64,000 nucleotides of DNA from CAVQNQ01 sp963714205. Its GTDB lineage: Bacteria > Acidobacteriota > Terriglobia > Bryobacterales > Bryobacteraceae. The notes beneath the pieces are model-generated. The model was not told where the DNA came from. It saw only the letters and a program-made list of their open reading frames with translations, and did no database searches. Shown here piece after piece: positions 28,956 through 37,165 of this stretch. The stretch's first letter is position 1, and every line of letters begins with the position of its first letter. The translations under genes and the position numbers were made by a program. The DNA is taken from assembly GCA_963714205.1 (NCBI GenBank), contig CAVQNQ010000007.1, positions 1 through 64,000 on the forward strand, in the 5' to 3' direction.

Positions 28956-29003
28956 CTAAAGCGCGTCGCCACATCGGCCGATCTTTTAGCCGAGAATGGT
29001 TTC

Positions 29004-29771
29004 GTGACTCGTATCTGGCTGCTGGCCGTGCTGGGGGCCGCGCCGCTCGCCGCGCAGGAGCGCGTGGTGGAAAGCGTGCTGCCGGCGCTCTCTTATGGTC
29101 CCGCGTGCTCTTCGATGGTCGAACTGCGGAACCTCGGCGACCGGCCAGTGGCCGCGGAAGTGGAAGGCCATCGGGAGTCCGGCGCGCTGGTGGCGCTGGC
29201 GGGCTTCGGCGGAACGACTGTCCGCCTTGGCCCGCACGAGCGCGGCGCCTACAAGCTGGACATCGGGGAAGAGACGTTGGATGCCTGGGTGAAAGTGCGG
29301 GAGCGGATTCCCGCGCCGGAACTTTCGCCGGTGATCGCCGTCGGCGGTTCGACGGAGTGCCGGGCCGGCAATCAACTGCGCAGCGCGGGCCGCGCGGTCG
29401 CCTATCCGGCGCGGAATCCCTGGTTCACCGGAGATGTGGCCGCCATGCCGGCGAACCGGATCTCCATGATCAATACCTCGGAACGCGCCGCGCGGGTCTG
29501 GGCCTGTTACTCCGCCGGGGTTCTCTATTCGGTTCCCGGCAACCGGACCGGACCGGATCTGCAACCGGTCTGTACGGCATCGCTCGATGCCCTGATTCCA
29601 CCGTTCGGCGCGCGCGAGTTTGCCGTTTCGCGCAACGGGAGCACGCACCTTTCGCTGAAGACCGAAGGAAGCTCCATCGTGCTCGAGATGCTTCGCCCTT
29701 TAGGCGCAAGCTTGCGCCTGTACACGGTGGATTCCACGATTCAATTTGGCAGCGAAGTGCCCGGCCGTTAG
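29004..29771 (+). CDS. exported protein of unknown function
   Basis: A 255-residue protein starting at GTG 29004 with a short signal peptide (IWLLAVLGAAPLAAQ). The mature part contains two repeated beta-rich stretches (VELRNLGDRPVAAEVEGHRE...VRLGPHERGAYKL and ISMINTSERAARVWACYSAG...IPPFGAREFAVS) that read like two Ig- or CARDB-like modules. No enzyme motif is present. It follows the DUF4159 gene by 48 bases on the same strand and converges on the YkgJ-type gene three bases away. Confidence 0.7.
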   Translation: MTRIWLLAVLGAAPLAAQERVVESVLPALSYGPACSSMVELRNLGDRPVAAEVEGHRESGALVALAGFGGTTVRLGPHERGAYKLDIGEETLDAWVKVRERIPAPELSPVIAVGGSTECRAGNQLRSAGRAVAYPARNPWFTGDVAAMPANRISMINTSERAARVWACYSAGVLYSVPGNRTGPDLQPVCTASLDALIPPFGAREFAVSRNGSTHLSLKTEGSSIVLEMLRPLGASLRLYTVDSTIQFGSEVPGR

Positions 29772-29774
29772 CGG

Positions 29775-30155
29775 CTATTTCCCGCGGGCCCGCGCCGTTT
29801 CGATGGAGATCAGGTGTCCCTTCCCGATGCCCGGGCAGTATTTTGCGGTCTGGGCCCACGCTCGCCGGCTGGCCACCAGTTCCGGCCAGAACGGGAATAT
29901 GCGGCACTGGTCCGGCTTGGCCGGATGAATCGAGCAGCGGTCCTCCAGCAGAAACGGACAGTGTGCCTTGGACGGAACGCGCAGCCGCAGGCGATGGCGG
30001 GTCCGGTACGCGTAGCGCCGTTCGAAGGCGGCCGGCGTGAGGCCCAGGAATCCTGCGGCGCGCTTGAGGTCGCCCTCGTTCAGGTAGACGAAACCGCGCT
30101 GCCTGCAGCACTCCGTGCAGCCCGGCTGGCAACGAAAGCGGAAGCCCTCCTCCAT
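29775..30155 (-). CDS. YkgJ-family cysteine-cluster protein
   Basis: A 126-residue protein from ATG 30155 (MEEGFRFRCQPGCTECCRQ). The Cys pattern C-x3-C-x2-CC near the N terminus, HCPFLLEDRCSIHPAKPDQCR in the middle and a late KYCPG are the signature of the UPF0153/YkgJ family, thought to bind zinc or an iron-sulfur cluster. The longer frame to 30326 lacks similarity and overlaps the promoter of the divergent aldolase gene. The role of the family is unsettled. Confidence 0.88.
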   Translation of the reverse strand: MEEGFRFRCQPGCTECCRQRGFVYLNEGDLKRAAGFLGLTPAAFERRYAYRTRHRLRLRVPSKAHCPFLLEDRCSIHPAKPDQCRIFPFWPELVASRRAWAQTAKYCPGIGKGHLISIETARARGK

Positions 30156-30250
30156 CTTTCCATTATCTCCCGCGATTCGCCCAGTGCCGGGTGTTATACT
30201 CCGAAACGATACCCATAAGAAACCGGGGTTTCGGAGGTAGGAGTTAAGAA

Positions 30251-31087
30251 ATGAGACGACTGGCAGTAGTGGTTTGCGGCGTGGCGTTGGCTGCCCTGCT
30301 CGGCGGCCCAGCGTTGGCACAGGCACAGGCGGGAGGCGCGAAGCCCCCTCTATATAACACCGCTAAGGCGAAGCTCCTTGCGCACAAGCAGGTGTTCAGC
30401 TTTACGCAAAGTAAATTCGATATTGAAGGGTACTGCGAGCAGGCCAAGCACTATGACTATACCTGGTTCGAAATGCAGCACAGCACCCTGGAGTTCGCCG
30501 ACATCGAGAAGATGATCGCCGCGTGCCCGCACAACGGCGCTGTCCCCTTCATCCGGTTGCCGGACGCGCAAGAATGGCACATTCAACACGCGACCGACAT
30601 AGGCGCGCTGGGCATCATCGTGCCCACGGTTGACGACGTCGATCGGGCCCGCGAAGCGGCCAAGTGGGCGCGGTACCCACCGGTGGCGCGGCGCAGTTCC
30701 GGCCAGGGCCAGGCGCCGCAGCTTTGGGGACCCGATTACCACAACACCATCAACGACAACATGTTGGTGGTGATCATGATCGAGACGCCCACGGGCGTGG
30801 CCAACGCTTACGATATCGCCGCGGTGCCGGGCGTCGATGTATTGATTACGGGAAATAACGACCTGACGCAGTTCTCCGGGTTCCCCGCGACCGATCCGCA
30901 CTACCAGGAGATGATCAACCGGATCCACGATGCGGCCGTCAAGAACGGCAAGATCTTCGGACAGGCCAATTTCAATTTTGCCAAGGGCAATCCGCTGAGC
31001 AGCGATTCGTGGTTCTTCCAGAACGGCCCGTCCAACGATGGCTGGGTGCCCCCGGCCTCGATGCGTCCCGGGCCTCCCCGGAAGTAA
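30251..31087 (+). CDS. exported HpcH/HpaI-family aldolase-like protein
   Basis: A 278-residue member of the HpcH/HpaI aldolase/citrate lyase superfamily, whose enzymes make or break C-C bonds of pyruvate or oxaloacetate-type substrates. It carries a signal peptide (LAVVVCGVALAALLGGPALA), unusual for this family. The TIM-barrel landmarks are present: WFEMQHSTLEFADIEKM (in place of the canonical D-E-H run), PFIRLPD, GALGIIVPTVDDVDRA and MLVVIMIETPTGV with the metal-ligand Glu, then ITGNNDLTQFSG. A strong ribosome-binding site (GGAGGTAGGAG) lies ten bases before the ATG. A large palindromic hairpin follows the stop. Confidence 0.85.
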   Translation: MRRLAVVVCGVALAALLGGPALAQAQAGGAKPPLYNTAKAKLLAHKQVFSFTQSKFDIEGYCEQAKHYDYTWFEMQHSTLEFADIEKMIAACPHNGAVPFIRLPDAQEWHIQHATDIGALGIIVPTVDDVDRAREAAKWARYPPVARRSSGQGQAPQLWGPDYHNTINDNMLVVIMIETPTGVANAYDIAAVPGVDVLITGNNDLTQFSGFPATDPHYQEMINRIHDAAVKNGKIFGQANFNFAKGNPLSSDSWFFQNGPSNDGWVPPASMRPGPPRK

Positions 31088-31090
31088 GCC

Positions 31091-31137
31091 GCCGGTGCGG
31101 TGCGTGGGCTCCGCCGCGGCGGAGCCCACACCCCGGC
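31091..31137 (+). terminator. large GC-rich hairpin after the aldolase gene
   Basis: A perfect 26-base palindrome at 31104-31129 (half-site GTGGGCTCCGCCG) is nested inside a GCCGG/CCGGC outer pair (31091-31095 and 31133-31137). It starts four bases after the aldolase stop. There is no T tract, so it may act as an RNA-stabilising or Rho-assisted end rather than a classical intrinsic terminator. Confidence 0.5.
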
Positions 31138-31213
31138 GTGAGCCTGAGCTTGGCTCTCTGTGACGGGCCGGTTTTTGTGATATAGTGAGGCCCGGAATCG
31201 GGAGGGGTGCCCA

Positions 31214-31642
31214 GTGTCACGTGTCCGGGATTTATTGCACGAGAGAGAGTTGTTTCACGTCGAGGAGGGCAGCAGTGTTGCCAGCGCCTCCCGGCGTATG
31301 ACCCAGCTCCATGTGGGAGCTATCCTCGTTATGAGCGGGGAGAATCTGCGCGGCGTGTTCAGTGAACGCGACCTGATGCAGAAGGTGGTGGTGGAAGGTC
31401 TCGACCCGGAAACCACGCCCGTTCGGACGGTCATGAGTACGCAGCTCGCCACCATCGACGAGCTGGCCAGCGTGGAGGCGGCCATGGAGGCTATGAAGGC
31501 TCACAACTGCCGCCATCTGCCGGTAACTCGCGGGGCGCGCGTAGTGGGGTTTCTGTCCATGCGCGATGTCATGAACCACGAGTTGGCCACCAAGACCGAG
31601 GAACTCTATCACATGAGGGCGTATATCCACGGCAACACGTGA
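31214..31642 (+). CDS. CBS-domain protein (tandem CBS pair)
   Basis: A 142-residue protein from GTG 31214 consisting almost wholly of two CBS motifs (about 8-60 and 75-130), a Bateman module that usually binds adenine nucleotides and reports energy state. Landmarks are MTQLHVGAILVMSGENLRG, VFSERDLMQKVV, then VMSTQLATIDELASVEAAM and HLPVTRGARVVGFLSMRDVM. There is no attached enzyme or channel domain. Its stop overlaps the start of a decayed CbiX-like frame, and dnaK follows. Confidence 0.92.
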   Translation: MSRVRDLLHERELFHVEEGSSVASASRRMTQLHVGAILVMSGENLRGVFSERDLMQKVVVEGLDPETTPVRTVMSTQLATIDELASVEAAMEAMKAHNCRHLPVTRGARVVGFLSMRDVMNHELATKTEELYHMRAYIHGNT

Positions 31643-31878
31643 CCACCGGCAACGTGGTCTTCGCTCACGGCTCCCGCATCGAGGCGGCCTGCGCGCGAGG
31701 TAGCTGGATGGTCCCGTGGTGTGTCCGGCTCGGTAGGCATCGACCAATCATCTCCGATATTGCCAAGTGCCGTAAGGGTTTGCGGATTGAAGTCACGGCT
31801 CCCCTAGATGGGCATCCCGGTTTGGTCCAAATTCTCCTGGGCCGGGCTTCGGAGCTGCGGATAGAGACTGCGCGGTAA
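31639..31878 (+). pseudogene. remnant of a CbiX-type sirohydrochlorin chelatase
   Basis: The 79-codon frame begins with TTGNVVFAHGSRIEAA, the usual opening of CbiX/SirB chelatases, and ends with LRIEVTAPLDGHPGLVQILL, the usual closing segment of the short CbiX form. The part between them is only about 30 residues instead of about 75 and has no family similarity, so the middle has been deleted and scrambled. The second metal-binding region would be missing. It starts at a GTG overlapping the CBS-gene stop, suggesting a former CBS-cbiX pair. A functional short protein is less likely. Confidence 0.6.
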
Positions 31879-31900
31879 CGCACGCTCTTGGCAAATTAAC

Positions 31901-31929
31901 TTGACAACATCCCACTAATATTCAATAAT
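31901..31929 (+). promoter_or_regulatory. putative dnaK promoter
   Basis: TTGACA at 31901-31906 and AATAAT at 31924-31929, spaced by 17 bases, lie about 75 bases before the dnaK ATG in a notably AT-rich patch. A canonical HAIR operator (CTTGAGT-N7-ACTCAAG) for HspR is not present; CTTGA overlapping the -35 box and TCAAT near the -10 box are partial resemblances only. Confidence 0.5.
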
Positions 31930-32005
31930 GATGATGTACTAAATTGCCGCCCGCGCGGCGGTACGCCATTCATGGAGAATCACAAAGAGGGAGGCTTCAA
32001 CTAGC

Positions 32006-33934
32006 ATGGGAAAGATCATTGGGATTGACTTGGGGACGACCAATTCGGTGGTAGCGGTCATGGAGGCCGGCCAACCCACAGTCATTGCAAACCAGGAGGG
32101 GTCCCGCACCACGCCATCGGTCGTGGCCTTCACCAAAAGCGGGGAGCGGCTGGTCGGCCAGGTGGCCAAACGCCAAGCCATCACGAACCCGGAAAACACG
32201 GTTTTCTCGATTAAGCGTTTTATGGGGCGCCGGTACGACGAAGTCACCGAAGAGATGAAGATGGTGCCCTACAAGGTGGTCCGGGGGGAAAACGGCGATG
32301 CCCGCGTGGATATCAGCGGCACCAAGTATTCTCCGCCGGAGATTTCGGCCATGATTCTGAACAAATTGAAGGAAGCGGCCGAATCCTACCTGGGGCAGAA
32401 GGTCACCCAGGCCGTCATCACCGTTCCGGCTTATTTCAACGATTCGCAGCGCCAGGCCACCAAGGACGCAGGCAAGATCGCCGGCCTCGAGGTCATGCGC
32501 ATCATCAACGAGCCCACCGCGGCCGCGCTGGCCTACGGGCTCGATAAGAAGAAGAACGAGACCATCGCGGTTTACGATTTCGGCGGCGGCACCTTCGATA
32601 TTTCCATTCTGGAAGTCGGCGAGGGCCTGGTGGAAGTGAAATCCACCAATGGCGACACGCACCTGGGCGGCGACAATATCGACCAGAGGGTGATCGAGTG
32701 GATCGTCGCCGAATTCAAACGGGAAAACGGCATCGATCTCGCGCGCGACCAGATGGCCCTGCAAAGGCTCAAGGAAGCCGCCGAGAAGGCCAAAATGGAG
32801 CTTTCCACGCTCCTCGAGACCGAAATCAACCTGCCCTTCGTCACCGCCGATGCCACCGGCCCCAAGCACTTGCAGATGAAGCTGACGCGGGCGCGTTTCG
32901 AGCAGATGGTGGAAGATCTGGTCCAGCGCTCGGTGGGTCCGTGCAAACAGGCCATGACGGATGCCAACGTTACGCCCCAGCAGATCGATGAGGTCGTGCT
33001 GGTGGGCGGGCAGACCCGCATGCCGCGCATCCAGCAGGTGGTACGCGACCTGTTCGGCAGGGAGCCGCACAAAGGCGTCAATCCCGATGAGGTGGTGGCC
33101 GTGGGCGCCGCGGTTCAGGGCGGCGTGCTGGGCGGCGAAGTCAAGGACGTGCTGCTGCTCGATGTGACCCCGCTCTCTCTGGGTATCGAGACCCTGGGCG
33201 GCGTGTTCACCAAGCTGATCGACCGCAATACGACCATTCCGACCCGGAAGAGCGAGGTCTTCTCCACGGCTTCCGATAACCAGCCCTCGGTGGAGATCAA
33301 GGTCTACCAGGGTGAACGCGCCATGGCGCACGACAACCGTATGCTCGGCGTGTTCCAGCTTGGCAACATTCCGCCGGCGCCGCGCGGCATCCCGCAGGTC
33401 GAGGTCACGTTCGATATCGATGCCAACGGAATTCTCAACGTGACGGCCAAGGACCGCGCCACCAACAATGAGCAGAAGATCACCATCACGTCTTCCTCCG
33501 GCCTTTCCAAGGACGAAGTCGACAAGATGGCCCGCGACGCCGAATCGCATTCGGCCGAAGACCGCAAGCAGCGCGACACGATCGAGGCGCGCAACCGCGC
33601 CGATGCCATGGTGTACAACGTCGAGAAGACGCTCAAGGAGCATCGCAGCAAGGTCGGCGACGCCGAGGCTAAAGAGATCGAGGCGGCCCTGGAAGAGACT
33701 CGCAAGGCTATGGCGGAGAACGATCCGGAGCGCATCAACGCGGCCGTCGACCGGCTCACCACGGCCAGCCACAAGCTGGCCGAAGCCATGTACAAGTCGG
33801 CTTCCCAGCCGCCCGGCGGCGCGGCTCCCGGCGGGGATGGACCCTCCGGGACCGGCGGCGACCAGGGGAAACCCAAAGATAAAGACAATGTGGTGGACGC
33901 CGAATTCGTCGACGTGGACGACAAGAAGAAATAA
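32006..33934 (+). CDS. dnaK: molecular chaperone DnaK (Hsp70)
   Basis: A 642-residue Hsp70 chaperone that folds and protects proteins with DnaJ and GrpE. The ATPase domain begins IIGIDLGTTNSVVAVMEAG, with AVITVPAYFNDSQRQATKDA, NEPTAAALAYGLDKK, VYDFGGGTFDISILE and VLVGGQTRMPRIQ. The linker DVLLLDVTPLSLGIETLGG leads to the substrate domain and helical lid; the tail ends DAEFVDVDDKKK, the acidic end typical of bacterial DnaK. AAAGAGGGAGG upstream is a good ribosome-binding site. It heads dnaK-dnaJ-hspR; grpE is not adjacent. Confidence 0.99.
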   Translation: MGKIIGIDLGTTNSVVAVMEAGQPTVIANQEGSRTTPSVVAFTKSGERLVGQVAKRQAITNPENTVFSIKRFMGRRYDEVTEEMKMVPYKVVRGENGDARVDISGTKYSPPEISAMILNKLKEAAESYLGQKVTQAVITVPAYFNDSQRQATKDAGKIAGLEVMRIINEPTAAALAYGLDKKKNETIAVYDFGGGTFDISILEVGEGLVEVKSTNGDTHLGGDNIDQRVIEWIVAEFKRENGIDLARDQMALQRLKEAAEKAKMELSTLLETEINLPFVTADATGPKHLQMKLTRARFEQMVEDLVQRSVGPCKQAMTDANVTPQQIDEVVLVGGQTRMPRIQQVVRDLFGREPHKGVNPDEVVAVGAAVQGGVLGGEVKDVLLLDVTPLSLGIETLGGVFTKLIDRNTTIPTRKSEVFSTASDNQPSVEIKVYQGERAMAHDNRMLGVFQLGNIPPAPRGIPQVEVTFDIDANGILNVTAKDRATNNEQKITITSSSGLSKDEVDKMARDAESHSAEDRKQRDTIEARNRADAMVYNVEKTLKEHRSKVGDAEAKEIEAALEETRKAMAENDPERINAAVDRLTTASHKLAEAMYKSASQPPGGAAPGGDGPSGTGGDQGKPKDKDNVVDAEFVDVDDKKK

Positions 33935-33940
33935 TCGATA

Positions 33941-33988
33941 GCCGCGGATGAGCGCGGGTCGAAGGCGCGATCCGGGTTCATCCGCGGC
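33941..33988 (+). promoter_or_regulatory. intercistronic hairpin between dnaK and dnaJ
   Basis: GCCGCGGATGA (33941-33951) and TCATCCGCGGC (33978-33988) are perfect 11-base inverted arms around a 26-base loop, filling most of the 67-base gap between the two genes. It could slow transcription or protect the dnaK message so that DnaK is made in excess over DnaJ. The CCGCGGAT core also looks like a dispersed intergenic repeat. Confidence 0.55.
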
Positions 33989-34001
33989 CGGGCCCTTTTC
34001 T

Positions 34002-35201
34002 ATGTCCGCTCCCAAGCACGACTATTACGAGACGCTGGCGGTTCCGCGGAAGGCCTCGGCGGACGAGATTCGCAAGGCTTATCGCAAGCTGGCGCGCAAG
34101 TATCACCCCGATCTCAACCCGGGCGACAAATCGGCCGAGGAGCGCTTCAAGAACGTCCAGGAGGCTTACGACGTTCTCAGCGATTCCAAAAAGCGCCAGA
34201 TGTACGACCAGTACGGCTTCTACTCGGAGAGCGGATTCGCCGGCGGCGCGCCGGGCGGCGGTCCGGCGGGAGCGGGGCCGCATCCCGGGATGGATTTCAA
34301 CGGCTTCGATTTCTCTGACTTCACGGGCGGCGAGGAGCCGGGCCGCGCGGGAAGGCCGGGAGCCGGACGGCGCGGGGAATCCGCTGGAGCCGGCGGTTTC
34401 CGTGACATTTTTTCGCAGTTCTTCGGCGGTCACGGCGAAGCGCCGCAGGCCGAGCCGCAGAAGGGCGGCGATCTCGAATACGTGATGGATATCGATTTCT
34501 GGCAGGCCATCCGGGGCACCCAGGCGCGCCTCAACATATCGCGCTACGAGGTCTGCCCGACCTGCCACGGATCGGGTTCCACGGGGACCAACGAAGTCGC
34601 CTGCCCGCAGTGCAAGGGCACCGGCAACGTCACCCAGATGGCCGGCGCGATGAAGTTCAACCTGACCTGCCCGCGCTGCGGGGGCACCGGCCGGCTGCGC
34701 AACGTCTGCCCCACCTGCGGGGGCGAGGGGCGCGTGACCCAGACCGAGACCGTCGAGGTGCGCATCCCTCCGGGCGCGCGCAACGGATCGCGGCTGCGCG
34801 TGCCGGGAAAAGGCAACGCCGGAACCCAGGGCGCGCCTCCCGGCGACCTCTACATCACCACCCGCGTGGAAGAGCACCCGTTTTTCCACCGCGAGGGAGA
34901 CAATATCGAGATCAAGGTTCCCCTCAGCGTGTGGGAGGCGGCTTTGGGGTCCAAGATCGAGGTGCCCACCATCGACGGCCGCACGCTGCTGAAGATTCCC
35001 CAGGGTACGCGCACCGGCCAGCGCTTCCGGCTGCGCGAAAAGGGGGTGCTGAATTCGCGCACGGGCCAGCGCGGCGAGCAGATCGTGGAGGCGGTCATCG
35101 AGGCGCCCGAGCCGCGGGACGAACGGACCCGCGAGCTGCTGCGGGAGATGGCCAAATTGCATCCGGAGGATCCGCGGGCCGAAATGTGGACGAAGGTCTG
35201 A
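34002..35201 (+). CDS. dnaJ: molecular chaperone DnaJ (Hsp40)
   Basis: A 399-residue class I J-protein that delivers substrates to DnaK and triggers its ATPase. ATG 34002 (MSAPKHDYYETLAV) is chosen over an in-frame upstream ATG at 33948 that lies in the hairpin. J domain 8-73 with HPD at 35-37, a Gly-rich linker (about 80-160), four zinc-finger repeats (CPTCHGSG, CPQCKGTG, CPRCGGTG, CPTCGGEG) and C-terminal substrate-binding domains. All eight zinc cysteines are present. HspR follows 17 bases later. Confidence 0.97.
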   Translation: MSAPKHDYYETLAVPRKASADEIRKAYRKLARKYHPDLNPGDKSAEERFKNVQEAYDVLSDSKKRQMYDQYGFYSESGFAGGAPGGGPAGAGPHPGMDFNGFDFSDFTGGEEPGRAGRPGAGRRGESAGAGGFRDIFSQFFGGHGEAPQAEPQKGGDLEYVMDIDFWQAIRGTQARLNISRYEVCPTCHGSGSTGTNEVACPQCKGTGNVTQMAGAMKFNLTCPRCGGTGRLRNVCPTCGGEGRVTQTETVEVRIPPGARNGSRLRVPGKGNAGTQGAPPGDLYITTRVEEHPFFHREGDNIEIKVPLSVWEAALGSKIEVPTIDGRTLLKIPQGTRTGQRFRLREKGVLNSRTGQRGEQIVEAVIEAPEPRDERTRELLREMAKLHPEDPRAEMWTKV

Positions 35202-35218
35202 GCGAGGAGCAAGGGCCC

Positions 35219-35611
35219 ATGCGAAAAGCCAAATCGAAAGCCGCCTACATGATTTCCGCCGTGGCAGAGCAGTATGCCATCCACCCCCAGACGCTGCGGC
35301 TGTACGAACGGGAAGGCCTGCTGAAGCCCTCGCGCAGCGAAGGCAACACCCGCCTGTTCACCGACGAAGATCTGGAGCGGCTGGAAGTGATCCTGCACCT
35401 GACGCGCGACCTGGGGGTGAACCTCGCCGGGGTTGAAATCATTCTCAACATGCGCGAGCGGATGGGCGAAATGCAGGCCCAGATTCAGGAATTCATCGCC
35501 ACCCTGAACAGCGAGCTGGCGGCCCGTACGGCCCGCCGGTCCGAGCCCGAAGATCGCCGCGACCTCATCCCGGTGATCGACGCCAAACCGCCGGCGCGGC
35601 GCGTCCGCTGA
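35219..35611 (+). CDS. hspR: HspR, MerR-family heat-shock repressor
   Basis: A 130-residue MerR-type regulator. The N-terminal winged helix (YMISAVAEQYAIHPQTLRLYEREGL) and NTRLFTDEDLERLEVI match HspR, which represses dnaK operons and uses DnaK as co-repressor in actinobacteria. GCGAGGAGC precedes the ATG. The middle helix LTRDLGVNLAGVEIIL is also typical, and a coiled coil follows. Placement at the end of dnaK-dnaJ supports autoregulation of the operon; the operator was not found with confidence. Confidence 0.93.
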   Translation: MRKAKSKAAYMISAVAEQYAIHPQTLRLYEREGLLKPSRSEGNTRLFTDEDLERLEVILHLTRDLGVNLAGVEIILNMRERMGEMQAQIQEFIATLNSELAARTARRSEPEDRRDLIPVIDAKPPARRVR

Positions 35612-35617
35612 GGCGTG

Positions 35618-36956
35618 TCACTTGCGCCGCTCCACCACCAGGCCGTAGCGTTCCATTTTTCGGTACAAGGTGGCCTTGGAGATGCGCAGCCGGCGGCTGG
35701 CTTCCGTGACATTTCCCCGGCAGGTTTCGAGCATGGCGGCAAGGGTAAGCCGCTCGCTCTGGTCCAGAGGAGACTCGAGATCCCGCCCTTTCTGGATGGC
35801 ATCCCGCACCGCACGGGGAAGATCGCCGCGCGCTACGGTCGAATCGTCGGACTCCGCCAGTATGTGCAGTACGCAGTTCTCCACCTCCCGCACGTTCCCG
35901 GGCCAGTCATAGTCGCCGAGCAGGGTCATGGTATCCGCGCCCAGAGCGATGGTGCGGCCGTCGCCATGTTTCCGGAGGAAGTAGCGGACCAGGATGGGTA
36001 CGTCGCTCTTGCGGGCGCGCAACGGGGGCACGTGAATGTGGTGAACGTTGAGGCGATAGTATAGTTCAGGCCGGAAGGCGCCGCGCTCCATGGCCTCCTC
36101 GAGGTTGCGATCCGTGGCGGCCATCACGCGCGCTTCGAACTTGCGCACGGAGTCGCTCCCCAGCGGGCGGAACTCGGATTCCTGAATCAGGCGAAACAGG
36201 CGGGACTGGGCATCCAAAGAGAGCCTCCCCAACCTCGTCCAGAAACAGGGTTCCAGAGCCGGCGGATGCCAGCAGGCCGGGGCGGCCCAAGGCGGCCCCG
36301 GTGAAGGCGCCCCGCACGTGACCGAACAGCTCGCTTTCCACCAGGCCCGGGGGCAGGGCTCCGCAATCCACTACCACGAACGGCGCCTCCGGGTTCCGGC
36401 CGCGGCGGTGAATCGCCCGCGCGACCAACTCCTTTCCGGTTCCGGTTTCCCCGGTGATGAGCACCGGGTGGCGTCTGGATGCGATGCGCAGGATGGATGA
36501 GAAGACCTCCAGCATGCAGGGCGCGCCGCCGATCATACCTTCCATCCCTTGCCCGGGCGCCAACTGGAAAGGAAGCAGCCGATTTTCGGCGCGCGGCGCG
36601 CGGGCCTTTTCAACTCGCTTGACCACCTCCGTCAGTTCGTCCGGCGAAACCGGTTTGAGGATGTAGTCGAAGGCGCCGCAGCGCATGGCTTCGACGGCGG
36701 AGGAAACCGAGCCATACCCCGTGATCAGCACAACCTCGGGGCGATTTATGCGCGGAGCGATAGCCTTCAGCAGGTCGAGCCCGCTCATGAAGGGCATGTG
36801 AACGTCGGTGAGCACGAGATCGACGTCGCGTTCCGCCGCAATAGCCAGGGCATCGCGCCCGGAGTGTGCCACCCACACGGAGTGGCCTGTCTCGGACAAA
36901 ACCGCCCGACAGAACCCCGCTACAGGTTCTTCATCGTCAACCACCAGAACTTTCAT
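35618..36956 (-). CDS. NtrC-type sigma-54 response regulator (reading frame interrupted by one extra base)
   Basis: A regulator with receiver, sigma-54 AAA+ and Fis-type DNA-binding domains. The receiver (1-115) has Asp51 in LVLTDVHMPF. The AAA+ domain has Walker A GETGTGKE and an intact GAFTGA loop, but the frame changes at LFLDEVG; the rest (RLSLDAQSRLFRL, YYRLNVHHIHVPPLR, NWPGNVRE-like DYDWPGNVRE) continues in another frame. Dropping one base from the CCCC run at 36227-36230 (GGGG on the coding strand) restores the usual DEVGRLSLDAQ. The C-terminal helix-turn-helix is NVTEASRRLRISKATLYRKM. If the lesion is real, the protein would be a truncated receiver with a broken ATPase. The adjacent sensor is not obvious. 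Confidence 0.88.
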
Positions 36957-37165
36957 AACCTAGGGTCTTACTATAACTCTATAGTACCGCGGTACCCATA
37001 CTTACCGCCTGAACCGTATCAACTCTGAGAAGTGGCGGGCCCGAAATGAGACGGTGCGCGGTGCGGAAGGGGGAAGCCCCTAGGGTATGCACTTGGCGTT
37101 GCAGGATTTGCGCGCGCACAGCCAAGCGGCCCGGCGATTGCTAATCACGCCCTCGAGGGCGCCAC

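Noticed and set aside
31901..31929. HAIR operator for HspR at the dnaK promoter
   Set aside because: Only CTTGA and TCAAT halves are present with six bases too many between them, so it was kept as a promoter only.
31997..34015. A 672-codon minus-strand frame opposite dnaK
   Set aside because: Long antisense frames are expected opposite strongly biased GC-rich genes; the protein is His/Arg/Asp-rich with no motif.
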